Positions 24,307 through 32,638 of a DNA stretch of 64,000 nucleotides are shown in pieces (position 1 is the stretch's first letter; the number at the start of each line of letters is the position of its first letter). The DNA lies in NCBI GenBank assembly GCA_036389485.1, contig DASVPR010000059.1, forward strand, positions 40,127 to 104,126, in the 5' to 3' direction. Made by a program: the position numbers and the translations under genes. This stretch comes from CADCVT01 sp036389485. Lineage in GTDB: Bacteria; Actinomycetota; Thermoleophilia; Solirubrobacterales; Solirubrobacteraceae. The notes beneath the pieces were generated by a model. The model was not told the origin of the DNA. It searched no databases and was given only the letters and a program-made list of their open reading frames with translations.

Positions 24307-25404
24307 TCATGGCACCACCGCGTAGCGGCCGCCGGGTTCGCGGCGGATGAGGCCTCGCAGCTCGAGCTCGGTGAGGCCGACGAGGGCGGCGTCGGCGCGG
24401 TCGGGCGAGGTGCCCGCGAGGGAGGCGATCGTGTCGCGGCCGTTCGCGACGGCGTCGAGGAGGGTGCGGAGCGGGGGTTCGAGGGTGTCGGTGTCGGCGC
24501 GGCGTCGCGGGGGTGGTGCGTTGCCGACCCCGAAGAGCGCGTCGAGGGCGTCGCGGGCGTTGCGGACGAGGGTCGCTCCGTCGCGCAGCAGCGCGTTCGC
24601 TCCCGCGGCGCCGGGCGAGGTGATCGCGCCCGGCACCGCGGCGACGTCGCGGCCGAGCTTCGCGGCGAGGTCGGCGGTGATCAGCGATCCGGACCGCTCC
24701 GCCGCCTCGACGACGATCGTCAGGTCGGCGAGGCCCGCGATGATCCGGTTCCGCGCCGGGAAGCACCAGCGGCGGGCGCGGAAGCCGGGCGGCAGCTCGG
24801 AGACGACGAGGCCGCGCTTGCGGATCTCGGCGTAGAGGTGGCGCTTGCTCGCCGGGTACGGGACGTCCGCGCCGCCGGCGAGCACGGCGACGGTGAGTCC
24901 GCCGGCGTCGAGCGCGCCGGCGTGCGCCGCGGAGTCGACGCCGAGCGCCATCCCCGAGACGACCGGGACGCCCGCCGCCGCGAGGTCGCGGCCGAGCGCG
25001 CGCGCGACGTCGTGACCGTACGCGGAGGCGCGGCGCATCCCGACGATCGCCGCCGCGGGCTCCTCTCCGGAGAAGGGCGCCAGCCTTTCGGCGTCCCCGG
25101 CGACGTGTAACACCGCCGGGGCGTCGCGGGCGTGGAGCAGGCGACGCGGGAAGCGCTCGTCGTGACGGCACAGCGCCGCCAGGCCGCGCTCCTCCACCAC
25201 CCGCCGAGCGCGATCCGCGTCGAACGCCTCGTATTCCCAGGACACGCGCGCCGCACCTGCCCCGGCGACCGCCGCGACGAGGCGCTCGTCCGGCAGCGCC
25301 AGCACCTCCGGGAGCCGCGCATGCTCATGCCGCGCCAACTCGATCCGCCCGGCGAGCCGCGCGACGAGCCACGACCGCCGCAGGCACGCGTCGCACGCAT
25401 TCAC
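24307..25404 (-). CDS. dprA: DNA processing protein DprA
   Basis: DprA loads RecA on incoming single-stranded DNA in transformation. The 365-residue protein has a helical N-terminus with CDACLRR (a CxxC pair), the Rossmann core VGMRRASAYGHDVARALGRD, VVSGMALGVDSAAHAGAL, FPARNRIIAGLADLTIVVEA and SGSLITADLAAKLGRDVAAV, and a C-terminal winged-helix domain (last 65 residues). The GTG at 25404 gives VNACDACL. Longer frames are Arg/Pro-rich shadows of comM. It lies downstream of comM, separated by 83 nt in which no feature is seen. Confidence 0.9.
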   Translation of the reverse strand: MNACDACLRRSWLVARLAGRIELARHEHARLPEVLALPDERLVAAVAGAGAARVSWEYEAFDADRARRVVEERGLAALCRHDERFPRRLLHARDAPAVLHVAGDAERLAPFSGEEPAAAIVGMRRASAYGHDVARALGRDLAAAGVPVVSGMALGVDSAAHAGALDAGGLTVAVLAGGADVPYPASKRHLYAEIRKRGLVVSELPPGFRARRWCFPARNRIIAGLADLTIVVEAAERSGSLITADLAAKLGRDVAAVPGAITSPGAAGANALLRDGATLVRNARDALDALFGVGNAPPPRRRADTDTLEPPLRTLLDAVANGRDTIASLAGTSPDRADAALVGLTELELRGLIRREPGGRYAVVP

Positions 25405-25487
25405 GCCCGCTCCCTCCGCGTGCGCCACGCGGTCGCGCCGCACATCGGCCGCGGCCGCGGCCGCCCGACCGGCGCGGCCGCGACCTC

Positions 25488-27008
25488 TCACGCGACCCTC
25501 CTCTCGGCCGGGCCGTCCTGGCGGAAGCCGAGGGCGAGGGAGATGTCGGCGGCGGTGAGCCCGTCTCGGCCGGCGAGGTCGGCGATGGTGCGCGCGACCC
25601 GGAGGACGCGGTGGTGGCCTCGGGCGCTGACGCGGCCAGACTCGTACGCGCGGCTGAGGAGGCGCTGGCCGGCGGCGTCCGGGGCGGCGTGCCGGCGCAG
25701 CTGCGGGACGGACATCTGGGCGTTGCAGCCTCCGCCGAGCCGGAACGCCTGGCGCTCGCGGGCGTCGACGACTCGCGCGCGGACCTCCGCGGAGGTCGTG
25801 ATGCCGCGCGGCCCGGCGAGCTCGCCCGCGCTGGGTGGGTGGACGTTGAGGACGAGGTCGATGCGGTCGAGGAGCGGCCCGCTCAGCCGGCGGCGGTGCT
25901 TCGCGTGGTCGCCGTCGGTGCAGCGGCAGCGGCGGGTGCCCGCGAACCCGCATGGACAGGGGTTCGTCGCGGCGACGAGCATGAACCGCGTCGGGTAGAT
26001 CGCGGTCCGCTGGCTGCGGACGATGGCGACGCGGCCGTCCTCCAGCGGCTGGCGCAGGGCCTCGAGTGCCGGCCGCGTGAACTCGGACAGCTCGTCGAGG
26101 AAGAGCACGCCGTGGTGGGCGAGCGAGACCTCGCCCGGTACGGGCGTCGTGCCGCCGCCGACGAGGCCGCTCGCGGAGATCGTGTGGTGCGGCGCGCGGA
26201 ACGGCCGGACCGCGACGAGGCCGGAGCCGGGGCTCAACCCCGCGACCGAGTGGATGCGCGTGACCTCGAGCGCCTCGTCGTGGGTCAGCGGCGGGAGGAT
26301 CGACGGGACGCGCCGCGCGAGCATCGTCTTGCCGGTCCCGGGCGGGCCCGAGAGGAGGATGTTGTGCCCGCCGGCCGCCGCGATCGTGAGGCCGCGGACG
26401 ACGTCGCCGTGGCCGCGGACGTCCGCGAGGTCGAGCGCCTCCGGTCGGCCGGAGGACGGGTGAAGCGGAACGGTCGGGTCCGGCCGCGGAGGCTCCTCGC
26501 CGCCCTGCAGCAGCTCGACGACCTCCGCCAGCGACCGCAGGCCCGCGACCCGGACGTCGTCGACCAGCGCCGCCTCGGCTCCGCGCTCGGCCGGGACGAT
26601 CAGCCCCCGGACCCCGTCGCGCGCCGCGCCCTCGGCGACAGCGAGCGTCCCGCCGCAGGGCCGCAGCTCGCCGCCGAGCGAGAGCTCGCCGAACACCGCC
26701 CAGCGCTCCAGCGCCTCGGCGGGCAGCTGCGCGCTCGCGGCGAGGATCCCGACCGCGATCGCGAGGTCGAACCCCGGCCCGGCCTTGCGGAGGTACGCGG
26801 GCGCGAGGTTCGCGGTGATCCGCCGCGCCGGGAACTCGAAGCCGGAGTTCAGGACGGCCGCCCGCACGCGCTCGCGCGACTCGCGCACCGCCTTGTCGCC
26901 GAGCCCGACGATCGAGAACGCCGGCAGCCCCTGCCGGAGGTCGACCTCGACGGTGACGCGGCGCGACTCGATGCCGTCGATGGCGTAGGTGGTGACGCGG
27001 GCGAGCAT
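25488..27008 (-). CDS. comM: YifB/ComM family Mg-chelatase-like AAA ATPase
   Basis: The 506-residue protein has the N-terminal ChlI domain (ITANLAPAYLRKAGPGFDLA), Walker A LLSGPPGTGKTMLARR, Walker B GVLFLDELSEF, and the C-terminal region with NPCPCGFAGTRRCRC and DRIDLVLNV. In gammaproteobacteria ComM is a branch-migration helicase for transformation. The Cys cluster (CPCGF...CRC) may bind zinc. Two direct repeats lie 23-58 nt upstream of the ATG (27031-27066). Confidence 0.92.
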   Translation of the reverse strand: MLARVTTYAIDGIESRRVTVEVDLRQGLPAFSIVGLGDKAVRESRERVRAAVLNSGFEFPARRITANLAPAYLRKAGPGFDLAIAVGILAASAQLPAEALERWAVFGELSLGGELRPCGGTLAVAEGAARDGVRGLIVPAERGAEAALVDDVRVAGLRSLAEVVELLQGGEEPPRPDPTVPLHPSSGRPEALDLADVRGHGDVVRGLTIAAAGGHNILLSGPPGTGKTMLARRVPSILPPLTHDEALEVTRIHSVAGLSPGSGLVAVRPFRAPHHTISASGLVGGGTTPVPGEVSLAHHGVLFLDELSEFTRPALEALRQPLEDGRVAIVRSQRTAIYPTRFMLVAATNPCPCGFAGTRRCRCTDGDHAKHRRRLSGPLLDRIDLVLNVHPPSAGELAGPRGITTSAEVRARVVDARERQAFRLGGGCNAQMSVPQLRRHAAPDAAGQRLLSRAYESGRVSARGHHRVLRVARTIADLAGRDGLTAADISLALGFRQDGPAERRVA

Positions 27009-27030
27009 GGCCGCCGACGGTAGGCGGGAA

Positions 27031-27066
27031 GGTGTGCCGAGAGTGCGACGCGGTGTGCCGAAAGTG
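27031..27066 (-). promoter_or_regulatory. tandem direct repeats upstream of comM
   Basis: GGTGTGCCGAGAGTG (27031-27045) recurs as GGTGTGCCGAAAGTG (27052-27066), one mismatch in 15 nt and 21 bp apart, two helical turns. The pair lies in the comM-yraN spacer, just upstream of comM. This is the arrangement of a dimeric regulator site. The regulator is unknown. Confidence 0.45.
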
Positions 27067-27108
27067 TGCGGGCGCGCCCGGCGTGGAGAGTCGGTGCAGC
27101 GCGATGCA

Positions 27109-27129
27109 AAGACGTGACGGCTTCACGTC
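27109..27129. promoter_or_regulatory. inverted repeat upstream of yraN
   Basis: AGACGTGA (27109-27116) and TCACGTCT (27122-27129) are exact inverted repeats around a 5-nt spacer. They end 14 nt before the yraN ATG. This could be an operator, or a hairpin in the 5' leader. Confidence 0.45.
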
Positions 27130-27143
27130 TAGCTTCGGCAGCG

Positions 27144-27509
27144 ATGTCCGCCGACCCTCGACACCATCTTGGCCGCGCCGGAGAGCGGCTCGCCGCCGAG
27201 CACCTCGAGCGGCTCGGGTACTCGATCGTCGCCCGCAACCACCGGACGCGCTACGGAGAGATCGACCTCGTCGCCGCGGACGAGGACTCGCTGGTGATCG
27301 TCGAGGTGAAGACTCGTCGCGGCCGCGGACGACCATGGGACGCGCTCGACGAACGCAAGCAGCGCCAGGTCCGCAGGATGGGCCGTGCGTTCCTGAGCGA
27401 GGTGGACGACCGGCCCAAGCGGGCGAAGGTCCGCTTCGACGCGATCGGCGTGACGTTCGACGTCGCCGGCCGGCTGACGTCGCTGGAGCACCTGGAGAAT
27501 GCGTTCTAG
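27144..27509 (+). CDS. yraN: YraN/UPF0102 family endonuclease-like protein
   Basis: The 121-residue protein has GRAGERLAAEHLERLGYSIV, YGEIDLVAADED and VIVEVKTRRG, which together give the D-(E)xK core of a Holliday-junction-resolvase-like nuclease fold. Its position between rnhB and comM is conserved in many bacteria. Activity of the family is unclear. The ATG at 27144 is preferred because the longer frame overlaps an apparent regulatory spacer. It is convergent with rnhB (7-nt gap). Confidence 0.9.
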   Translation: MSADPRHHLGRAGERLAAEHLERLGYSIVARNHRTRYGEIDLVAADEDSLVIVEVKTRRGRGRPWDALDERKQRQVRRMGRAFLSEVDDRPKRAKVRFDAIGVTFDVAGRLTSLEHLENAF

Positions 27510-27516
27510 AGGGCGG

Positions 27517-28281
27517 TCAGACGAGATCCAGCTGCTGGTACGCGAGCGACTGGAAGGAGAGGCGGTGGAGGGGACTGACTCCCCGCTCTCGGATCGCGGC
27601 ACGGTGCTCGGGCGTGGAGTAGCCGACGTGGGTGGCGAAGTCCCAGCCGGGATGGAGGGCGTCCGCGCGGCGCATGAACCGGTCGCGCGTGACCTTCGCG
27701 ACGATCGAGGCGGCGGCGATCGCGGCGCTCTTCGTGTCCCCGTCGACGATCGCGCGCAGCGGGTACGGGAAGTCCTTGCCGAGCGGGAAGCCGTCGGAGA
27801 GGCAGATCCCGCGAGGCGCGCCGGAGGGCGCGGGGCCGCCGGAGGGCGCGGGGCCGCCGGAGGGCGCGGGGGCCCCGGAGGGCGCGAGGGCCCCGGAGGG
27901 CGCGAGGGCGCCGGAGGACGCGGGGGCGCCGGAGGGCGCGGGACCCATGGTCGAGGGCGAGGCCACGCGCAAGAGCGCCTCGCGAAGCGCGTCGAGGTTC
28001 GTGCGGTGCAGCCCGCGGGTGTCGATCCGCCGGGCGCAGCGGGAGACCACGCTGACCTTCGCCGCCGTCCGCATCACGACCGGGTACAGCTCCTCGCGGC
28101 ACTCCTCCGTGCACTGCTTGGAGTCGTTGAGCCGGCCGAGGGCGCGCACCTCGCGCGGGGTCAGCCGGTCGAGGTCGAAGAGCACCGCGGCCGCGACGAG
28201 CGGGCCGGCGAGGCAGCCGCGCCCGGCCTCGTCCGCCCCCGCGACCCACCGCACGCCGAGCCGGCGATCGTGGTTGAACAG
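27517..28281 (-). CDS. rnhB: ribonuclease HII with hexapeptide-repeat insertion
   Basis: RNase HII removes ribonucleotides and RNA primers from DNA. Active-site blocks are GADEAGRGCLAGPLVAAAV, LNDSKQC, the third Asp in ICLSDGFPLG and the fourth in VDGDTKSAAIAAASI. Between the helix LREALLRVAS and ICLSDG is a stretch of about 45 residues built from APSG[GA]P hexapeptides (DNA repeat 27815-27942), absent from ordinary RNase HII. No ATG/GTG/TTG matches the conserved N-terminus. I place the start at the CTG at 28281 after GGGAGGAAG. GTG at 28254 (too short) or GTG at 28362/28419 (overlapping lepB) are alternatives. Confidence 0.85.
   Translation of the reverse strand: MFNHDRRLGVRWVAGADEAGRGCLAGPLVAAAVLFDLDRLTPREVRALGRLNDSKQCTEECREELYPVVMRTAAKVSVVSRCARRIDTRGLHRTNLDALREALLRVASPSTMGPAPSGAPASSGALAPSGALAPSGAPAPSGGPAPSGGPAPSGAPRGICLSDGFPLGKDFPYPLRAIVDGDTKSAAIAAASIVAKVTRDRFMRRADALHPGWDFATHVGYSTPEHRAAIRERGVSPLHRLSFQSLAYQQLDLV
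27815..27942. repeat. 18-bp tandem repeat inside rnhB
   Basis: CCGGAGG occurs at 27821, 27839, 27857, 27875, 27893, 27911 and 27929, a strict 18-bp period with seven units and a few substitutions. The frame is kept, so each unit encodes one hexapeptide rich in Ala, Pro, Ser and Gly. The 13-mer GGGCCGCCGGAGG is shared with the smc hinge repeat. Confidence 0.9.
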
Positions 28282-28312
28282 CTTCCTCCCGTTGGAGCGG
28301 GAGGGCCGGGGC

Positions 28313-28924
28313 CTAGAGGAGGCCGATCTTCTTGGGCGGCCAGTAGGTGGCGAAGGCGCCACCGATGAACCAGTCGCGAGGGACGGGCCCCCAGAAACGG
28401 CTGTCGTCGCTGGCTCCACGGTTGTCGCCCATCATGAAGTAGTGCTCCGGCGGAATCTTGATCGAACCCCGGAACGTGCAGTTTTCTCCGCCCCCGCACT
28501 CCTGCGCGTAGGGCTCGTCGAGGCGCTTGCCGTTGCGGATGACGTGCCCGTCGACGACGCGGATCGTGTCCCCCGGCTCGCCGACCACCCGCTTGATGAA
28601 GTTGACGTCGGCCTTCTCGGGCGTCGGCTTCGGGCAGAGCGCGTTCTGCGCCTCGACGCCGCACTGCTGCGTCCCGCCCGTCGCGCCCTTCGGCGGGTGG
28701 AAGACCATGATGTCCCCCACGTGCGGGTCGCCGAAGTTGTTGCCGATCCGGTTGACGAGCACGCGCTGGTCGATCTCGAGCGTCGGGACCATCGACTCGC
28801 TCGGGATCCGGTACGGCTTGACGAGGAACGCCTGGATGCCCAGCGCGAGGCCGAGCGCCACGACGACGATCACGACGAGCTCGACGAGCGAGCTCCCCGC
28901 GCTCTTCTGCTTGGTCCCTCTCAC
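28313..28924 (-). CDS. lepB: signal peptidase I
   Basis: LepB cleaves signal peptides of exported proteins. The 203-residue protein has one N-terminal membrane segment (about 12-34), the catalytic Ser in IPSESMVPTL, the catalytic Lys in FIKRVVGEPGD, and the C-terminal boxes MGDNRGASDDSR and FATYWP. An extra loop with three Cys (TQQCGVEAQNALCP, QECGGGENCTF has two more) is inserted between the Ser and Lys boxes and beyond, possibly disulfide-bonded outside the cell. The GTG start overlaps the rplS TGA. Confidence 0.95.
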   Translation of the reverse strand: MRGTKQKSAGSSLVELVVIVVVALGLALGIQAFLVKPYRIPSESMVPTLEIDQRVLVNRIGNNFGDPHVGDIMVFHPPKGATGGTQQCGVEAQNALCPKPTPEKADVNFIKRVVGEPGDTIRVVDGHVIRNGKRLDEPYAQECGGGENCTFRGSIKIPPEHYFMMGDNRGASDDSRFWGPVPRDWFIGGAFATYWPPKKIGLL

Positions 28925-29667
28925 TCCTTGGCGTCGGCCGGGTCGGCGTCGCGCGCCGGATCGTCCTCGGCGGGCGCCTCGCCGCCGGAGGCCTCGACCG
29001 CTCCCTCGGGCGCGTCCGCCGGCTCGTCAGCGGGCGCGTCCGCCGCGGGCTCGTCGCCGCTCGGCGCCTGCGCGGAGGCCTGCTCCTCGGAAGGGGCCTC
29101 GGGAGCGGGAGCGTCGGCGGCCTCTGTGGTCGGAGCGTCGGGGGCGGGAGCGTCAGCGGCTTCGGCGGCCTCGGCCGCGGCGGCGGCCTCGACGGCCTCG
29201 CCGGTCGTCTCCTCGGCGGTCGCGCCCTCGGCGTCCACCGCGCCCTCGGAGGCCGCGGCCTCCGCCTCGAGCTGCGCGACGGGATCGTGGAGCAGGCCCG
29301 CCTCGACGACCTCCTCCGGCCCGACGTACCGGCGCTCGCGCACGCGCGCCCGCTTGCCGACCCGCGACCGCAGGTAGTAGAGCTTCGCCCGCCGGACGTC
29401 GCCGCGCGCGGCGACCTCGATCTTCTCGATCTTCGGTGAGTGCAGCGGGAACGTCCGCTCGACGCCCACGCCGAACGACTGCTTGCGCACGGTGAACGTC
29501 TCGCGCGCCCCGTGACCCTGCCGCTTGATGACGACGCCCTCGAAGACCTGCGTGCGCCGGCGGGTGCCCTCGATGACCTGGAAGTGCACGCGGACGCGGT
29601 CCCCGGCGGCGAACTTGGGCACGCGCCGAAGCTGGGCGCGCTCGAGCGTGTCGATCACGGTGCTCAT
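28921..29667 (-). CDS. rplS: ribosomal protein L19 with long Ala/Glu/Pro-rich C-terminal extension
   Basis: Residues 1-115 are a normal L19 (FAAGDRVRVHFQVIEGTRRR, VFEGVVIKRQGHGARETFTV, SPKIEKIEV, KLYYLRSRVGKRARVRER). Residues about 116-248 are an acidic, low-complexity extension of Ala, Glu, Pro, Asp and Thr, more than doubling the usual length of about 115 residues. The frame stays open and ends in a GTGA overlap with lepB, so the extension is translated as written. L19 sits at the 30S-50S interface. Confidence 0.93.
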   Translation of the reverse strand: MSTVIDTLERAQLRRVPKFAAGDRVRVHFQVIEGTRRRTQVFEGVVIKRQGHGARETFTVRKQSFGVGVERTFPLHSPKIEKIEVAARGDVRRAKLYYLRSRVGKRARVRERRYVGPEEVVEAGLLHDPVAQLEAEAAASEGAVDAEGATAEETTGEAVEAAAAAEAAEAADAPAPDAPTTEAADAPAPEAPSEEQASAQAPSGDEPAADAPADEPADAPEGAVEASGGEAPAEDDPARDADPADAKE

Positions 29668-29674
29668 GAGCGGG

Positions 29675-30358
29675 CTAGGAGGGTAGCGAACCGCCTCTCT
29701 CCCGCGACCGGGCCCGCCGCCAGTTCCGGATCTCCGCGTGGTGGCCGCTCAGGAGCACCTCCGGAACCCTCCATCCGCGGTACTCCGCGGGCCGCGTGTA
29801 GTGCGGGTACTCGGGGTTCCCCTCCAGGGCGGGCGAGAACGACTCCTCGACCGCCGACTCCTCGTGCCCGAGCGCGCCCGGGAGCTTCCGGAGGATCGCG
29901 TCGGCGGCGACCATCGCCGGCAGCTCGCCGCCCGCGACGACGTACCGGCCGATCGACATCACGTCCGAGCAGAAGTGCTGGACGATCCGCTCGTCGAACC
30001 CCTCGTAGCGGCCGCAGAGGAAGGTCAAGCCGGGCTCGCCCGCCAGCTCCGTCGCCCACGCGTCGTCGAGCACCCGCCCGCCCGGGACCAGAGCGATCAC
30101 CCGCCGCTGCGTCCGCAGCTCGACCGGATCGACCCCGTAGAACCCCTGCAGAGCAGCGTCCATCACGTCGACCCGCAGCACCATCCCGGCCCCGCCGCCG
30201 AACGGCGTGTCGTCGACGACGCTGCCGCTCAGCGTCGAGTGGTCGCGCGGGTTGAGCAGCCGCATCTCGTGCCCGCGCGCCAGCGCGTTGACGACATGGC
30301 GCTGCCCAAGGAACCAGTCGAACCACTCGGGGAAGAGCGTGACGACGTCAAGTTGCAA
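29675..30358 (-). CDS. trmD: tRNA (guanine37-N1)-methyltransferase
   Basis: TrmD methylates G37 of tRNAs reading CNN/leucine and related codons, preventing frameshifts. The protein shows LDVVTLFPEWFDWFL, DDTPFGGGAGMVLR, the knot motifs FLCGRYEGFDERIV and SIGRYVVAGGELPAM, and PEYPHYTRPAEYRGW. I choose the TTG at 30358 (LQLDVVTLFPEW) because the alternative at 30376 adds six residues overlapping rimM further. Either start overlaps the rimM stop. Confidence 0.94.
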   Translation of the reverse strand: MQLDVVTLFPEWFDWFLGQRHVVNALARGHEMRLLNPRDHSTLSGSVVDDTPFGGGAGMVLRVDVMDAALQGFYGVDPVELRTQRRVIALVPGGRVLDDAWATELAGEPGLTFLCGRYEGFDERIVQHFCSDVMSIGRYVVAGGELPAMVAADAILRKLPGALGHEESAVEESFSPALEGNPEYPHYTRPAEYRGWRVPEVLLSGHHAEIRNWRRARSRERGGSLPS

Positions 30359-30815
30359 GGCCGAGGAACCCCCCATCGACGTCGATGCGCCGGGCGTCCA
30401 CGTCCACGGAGCGGATCGCGTCGCGGACCATCGGCACCAACGTCCCGTCGTCGAGCTCCAGCACCTCGCACGAAGGGAGCGCCAGCAGCGCGGTCACGAC
30501 GCCGAGCGGGCGCGAGCCGTCGACGACCGAGCACCCGACGAGGTCCTCCGCCCAGTACTCGTCCTCGTCGAGCGGCGGGGCGAGGGCGGCGTCGACGACC
30601 AGCTCGCGGCCGCGAAGAGCCTCGGCGGCGGTGCGGTCGGCGGCGATGTCGAGGCGCAGGATCGGCCGCTCGGGCGTGCCCTTGCGGGAGGTGATGCGGG
30701 CCGGGGCGTCGCCCACGCGCAGAGGGATGTCCGGCTGCAGGAGCTGGGGAGCGGGATCGGCGACGTGGAAGCTGCCATCGAGCCCGTGCGGACGCCCAAC
30801 CCGCCCCGCGCGCAC
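30348..30815 (-). CDS. rimM: 16S rRNA processing protein RimM
   Basis: RimM helps mature the 30S head and binds S19. The 155-residue protein begins VRAGRVGRPHGLDGSFHV (RimM N-domain signature). It has a PRC-barrel part with EDLVGCSVVDGSRPLG and ends LVPMVRDAIRSVDVDARRID. The GTG start overlaps the khpA TAG (TAGTG). Confidence 0.93.
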   Translation of the reverse strand: MRAGRVGRPHGLDGSFHVADPAPQLLQPDIPLRVGDAPARITSRKGTPERPILRLDIAADRTAAEALRGRELVVDAALAPPLDEDEYWAEDLVGCSVVDGSRPLGVVTALLALPSCEVLELDDGTLVPMVRDAIRSVDVDARRIDVDGGFLGLAT

Positions 30816-31048
30816 TAGTCGACGATGTCGACGAGCACGCGCTTGTGGTCCCGCACGGCCGCGGCCTTCACGACGGTCCGCAGCGCGTTCGCGGTCCGCC
30901 CGCCGCGGCCGATGATGCGGCCGTAGTCGTCCTCGGCGACCGAGATCTCGAGCACCACGGTCCCGTCGTCCTCGGTGAACTCGTCGACCGACACCGCCTC
31001 GGGGTCCGAGACGAGCATCCGGGCGAGATCGGCGAGGAGGTCCTTCAG
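30815..31048 (-). CDS. khpA: KH-domain RNA-binding protein KhpA
   Basis: The 77-residue KH protein starts LKDLLADLARMLVSDPEAVS and has the GxxG loop as IIGRGGRTANALRTVVKAAA. It binds RNA, often with KhpB. The conserved N-terminus has no ATG, GTG or TTG. The only fitting start is CTG at 31046-31048, which overlaps the rpsP TGA as CTGA. An ATG at 31018 would remove ten conserved residues. Non-canonical start by reinitiation is inference. Confidence 0.88.
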   Translation of the reverse strand: MKDLLADLARMLVSDPEAVSVDEFTEDDGTVVLEISVAEDDYGRIIGRGGRTANALRTVVKAAAVRDHKRVLVDIVD

Positions 31049-31290
31049 AGCTGGATGCCCTGGGTGCGGAGGATCTTGCGGACGGTGTTCGTCGGCTGAG
31101 CGCCCCGCGACAGCCACTCGCGCACGCGCTCCTCGTCGACCTTGATCGTCGACGGGTTCGTCTGCGCGTTGTACTGGCCGACGATCTCGAGGATCCGGCC
31201 GTCGCGCTTGGAGCGCTGATCGGCGACGACGACGCGCCAGACCGGGTCCTTCTTCCCGCCGATGCGGGTGAGCCTCATGCGAACGGACAT
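31045..31290 (-). CDS. rpsP: 30S ribosomal protein S16
   Basis: The 81-residue protein has the S16 blocks MRLTRIGGKKDPVWRVVVAD, GRILEIVGQYNAQTNPS and VREWLSRGAQPTNTVRKIL. Length is normal. It lies between ffh and khpA, as in most bacteria. The first ATG (31290) or the ATG four codons later could be used. Confidence 0.95.
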   Translation of the reverse strand: MSVRMRLTRIGGKKDPVWRVVVADQRSKRDGRILEIVGQYNAQTNPSTIKVDEERVREWLSRGAQPTNTVRKILRTQGIQL

Positions 31291-31306
31291 GCGGCGGAGG
31301 AGAGTA

Positions 31307-32638
31307 TCAGCGGGTCTGCCGCATCAAGGCGCCCAGGTCCGGCATCCGGCCCTTCCCGAGCTGCTTCATGACCTTCTGCATCTGGCCGAACTGCTTCACC
31401 AGGCCGTTGACCTGCTGCACGGTCGTGCCCGAGCCCTGCGCGATCCGCCGCCGCCGCGAGCCCTTGATCAGCTCCGGCCGGCGGCGCTCCTCCGGCGTCA
31501 TCGAGAGGATGATCGCCTCGACGCGGTCGAGCTCGCGGTCGTCGATCTTCACGCCGCGCAGCTGCGCGCCCATCCCCGGGATCATCCCGAGCAGCGACGA
31601 CAGCGGCCCCATCCGCCGCATCATCTTCATCTGGTCGAGGAAGTCCTCGAAGGTGAACTGGCCCTTGCGCAGCCGCTTCTCCATCTCGGCCGCCCGGTCC
31701 TCGTCGACCTGCTGCTCGGCCTTCTCGATGAACGAGAGGACGTCGCCCATCCCGAGGATCCGCTGGGCCATGCGGTCGGGGTGGAACTTCTCGAAGTCCG
31801 CGAGCTTCTCGCCGGTCGACGCGTAGACGATCGGCTTGCCGGTGACCGCCTTCACCGACAGCGCCGCGCCGCCGCGCGCGTCGCCGTCGAGCTTCGACAT
31901 CACGACCCCGTCGAAGTCGACCGCCTCGGCGAACTGCTCGGCGACGTTGACCGCGTCCTGGCCGGTCATCGCGTCGACCACCAAGAGGATCGCGTGGGGC
32001 TTCACCGCGCCCCGGATCCGCTTGAGCTCGTCCATCAGCTCGACGTCGACGTGCAGGCGGCCGGAGGTGTCGACGATCAGGACGTCCTTGCCCTCCATCT
32101 TCGCGCGGTCCACGGCCCAGCGCGCGATGTCGACGGGGTCGCGATCGGTCCCCTGCTCGTACACGTCCGCGCCCGCCTGCCCGCCGACCTTCACGAGCTG
32201 GTCGACCGCCGCCGGCCGGTAGACGTCGCACGCCGCGACCGCGACCGACGACCCGTTGTTCTCCCGCAGGAAGCGCGCGAGCTTCGCGGTCGCCGTCGTC
32301 TTGCCGGAGCCCTGGAGGCCGGCCATGAGGATCACCGTCGGCGGCCGCGGCGAGAACGTGATCCCGCCCGCGGCGCCCCCCATCAGCTTCGTCAGCTCCT
32401 CGTTGACGATCTTGACGACCTGCTGGCCGGGGTTGAGCTGGCCGACGACCTCCTCCCCCAGCGCCCGCTCCTTCAGCGACTTCGTGAACTCGCGGACGAC
32501 CTTGAAGTTCACGTCGGCCTCGAGCAGCGCGAGCCGGATCTCGCGCATCGCGGCGTTGACGTCGTCCTCGGTCAGGGTCCCGCGCTGGCGGACCTCGGAC
32601 AGCGTCTGCTGGAGCTTCTCTGAGAGGGCGTCAAACAC
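31307..32638 (-). CDS. ffh: signal recognition particle protein Ffh
   Basis: Ffh binds 4.5S RNA and signal sequences and targets ribosomes to FtsY. The 443-residue protein has the N domain, G1 GLQGSGKTTATAKLA, DVYRPAAVDQL, G3 DTSGRLHVD (Ser instead of Ala), G4 SKLDGDARGG, and the Met-rich M domain (FTFEDFLDQMKMMRRMGPL, KGSRRRRIAQGSGT, KQFGQMQKVMKQLGKG). The SRP RNA gene is not seen here. Confidence 0.95.
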   Translation of the reverse strand: MFDALSEKLQQTLSEVRQRGTLTEDDVNAAMREIRLALLEADVNFKVVREFTKSLKERALGEEVVGQLNPGQQVVKIVNEELTKLMGGAAGGITFSPRPPTVILMAGLQGSGKTTATAKLARFLRENNGSSVAVAACDVYRPAAVDQLVKVGGQAGADVYEQGTDRDPVDIARWAVDRAKMEGKDVLIVDTSGRLHVDVELMDELKRIRGAVKPHAILLVVDAMTGQDAVNVAEQFAEAVDFDGVVMSKLDGDARGGAALSVKAVTGKPIVYASTGEKLADFEKFHPDRMAQRILGMGDVLSFIEKAEQQVDEDRAAEMEKRLRKGQFTFEDFLDQMKMMRRMGPLSSLLGMIPGMGAQLRGVKIDDRELDRVEAIILSMTPEERRRPELIKGSRRRRIAQGSGTTVQQVNGLVKQFGQMQKVMKQLGKGRMPDLGALMRQTR

